Assembly: GCA_028281005.1 (NCBI GenBank)
Contig: JANQKS010000106.1
Coordinates: 1 to 64,000, forward strand
DNA from: Pseudomonadales bacterium
GTDB lineage: Bacteria > Pseudomonadota > Gammaproteobacteria > Pseudomonadales > Azotimanducaceae
DNA: 64,000 nucleotides
Direction of reading: 5' to 3'
The notes beneath the pieces are model-generated. The model saw nothing but the letters and a program-made list of their open reading frames with translations, was not told the DNA's origin and searched no databases. Of this stretch, positions 63,772 through 64,000 are shown piece by piece; position 1 is the first letter of the stretch, and each line of letters opens with the position of its first letter. The translations under genes were made by a program, and so were the position numbers.

Positions 63772-64000
63772 ATGCCGTCTTTTGATATTGTCTCAGAAGT
63801 AGACACCCACGAGCTGACCAACGCGATCGATCAGGCGTCGCGCGAGTTGGGTACCCGTTTCGACTTTAAGGGTGTGGATGCCAGCATCGAGCTGCAGGGA
63901 GAAGTGGTGCAAATCAGTGCGCCGGAAGAGTTCCAGATTAAGCAGCTTGAGGGGATTCTGCGCGATAAACTGTCTGCTCGTAAAGTGGACAGCCGCAGCC
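63772..64000 (+). CDS. yajQ: YajQ family (UPF0234) nucleotide-binding protein, truncated by window end
   Basis: [45 protein letters not shown] gaggagggt. Confidence 0.93.
   Translation, partial: MPSFDIVSEVDTHELTNAIDQASRELGTRFDFKGVDASIELQGEVVQISAPEEFQIKQLEGILRDKLSARKVDSRS

Overview
This 64 kb window is gammaproteobacterial chromosome, GC-rich and almost fully coding, with a gene order close to Pseudomonas-type genomes. In order it carries: (i) the rapZ-ptsN-hpf-rpoN-lptBAC-kdsC-yrbG block on the minus strand; (ii) mlaFEDCB-ibaG-murA-hisGD, then degS/algW (-) and zapE; (iii) rplM-rpsI-petABC-sspAB; (iv) dolP-yraN-lpoA (-) diverging from rsmI, then rnpB; (v) a dcw division/cell-wall cluster (mraZ-rsmH-ftsL-ftsI-murE-mraY-murD-ftsW-murC-ftsQAZ-lpxC) with no murF, murG or ddl; (vi) dciA, an M23 peptidase, secA, argJ, yacG-coaE; (vii) a type IV pilus locus (pilD, pilC, pilB, a sigma54-type promoter, pilA, a second pilin, tRNA-Thr, a Wzy_C/O-antigen-ligase-like protein, a TfpX/TfpZ-like accessory protein); (viii) nadC, ampD, aceEF, a PduO-type adenosyltransferase, a REC + degenerate-GGDEF regulator and the start of yajQ. 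Two non-coding observations stand out. First, there is a family of long hairpin elements (about 15256-15584, 25551-25662, 26182-26293, 40881-40992, 41148-41261). Their cores are conserved, but each has its own near-perfect inverted arms of 19-30 bp; two of them flank rnpB in inverted orientation. Second, a 49-bp dispersed repeat supplies the RapZ C-terminus and stop codon at one site and the apparent Shine-Dalgarno of mlaB at the other. The pilin region is the clearest accessory cassette.
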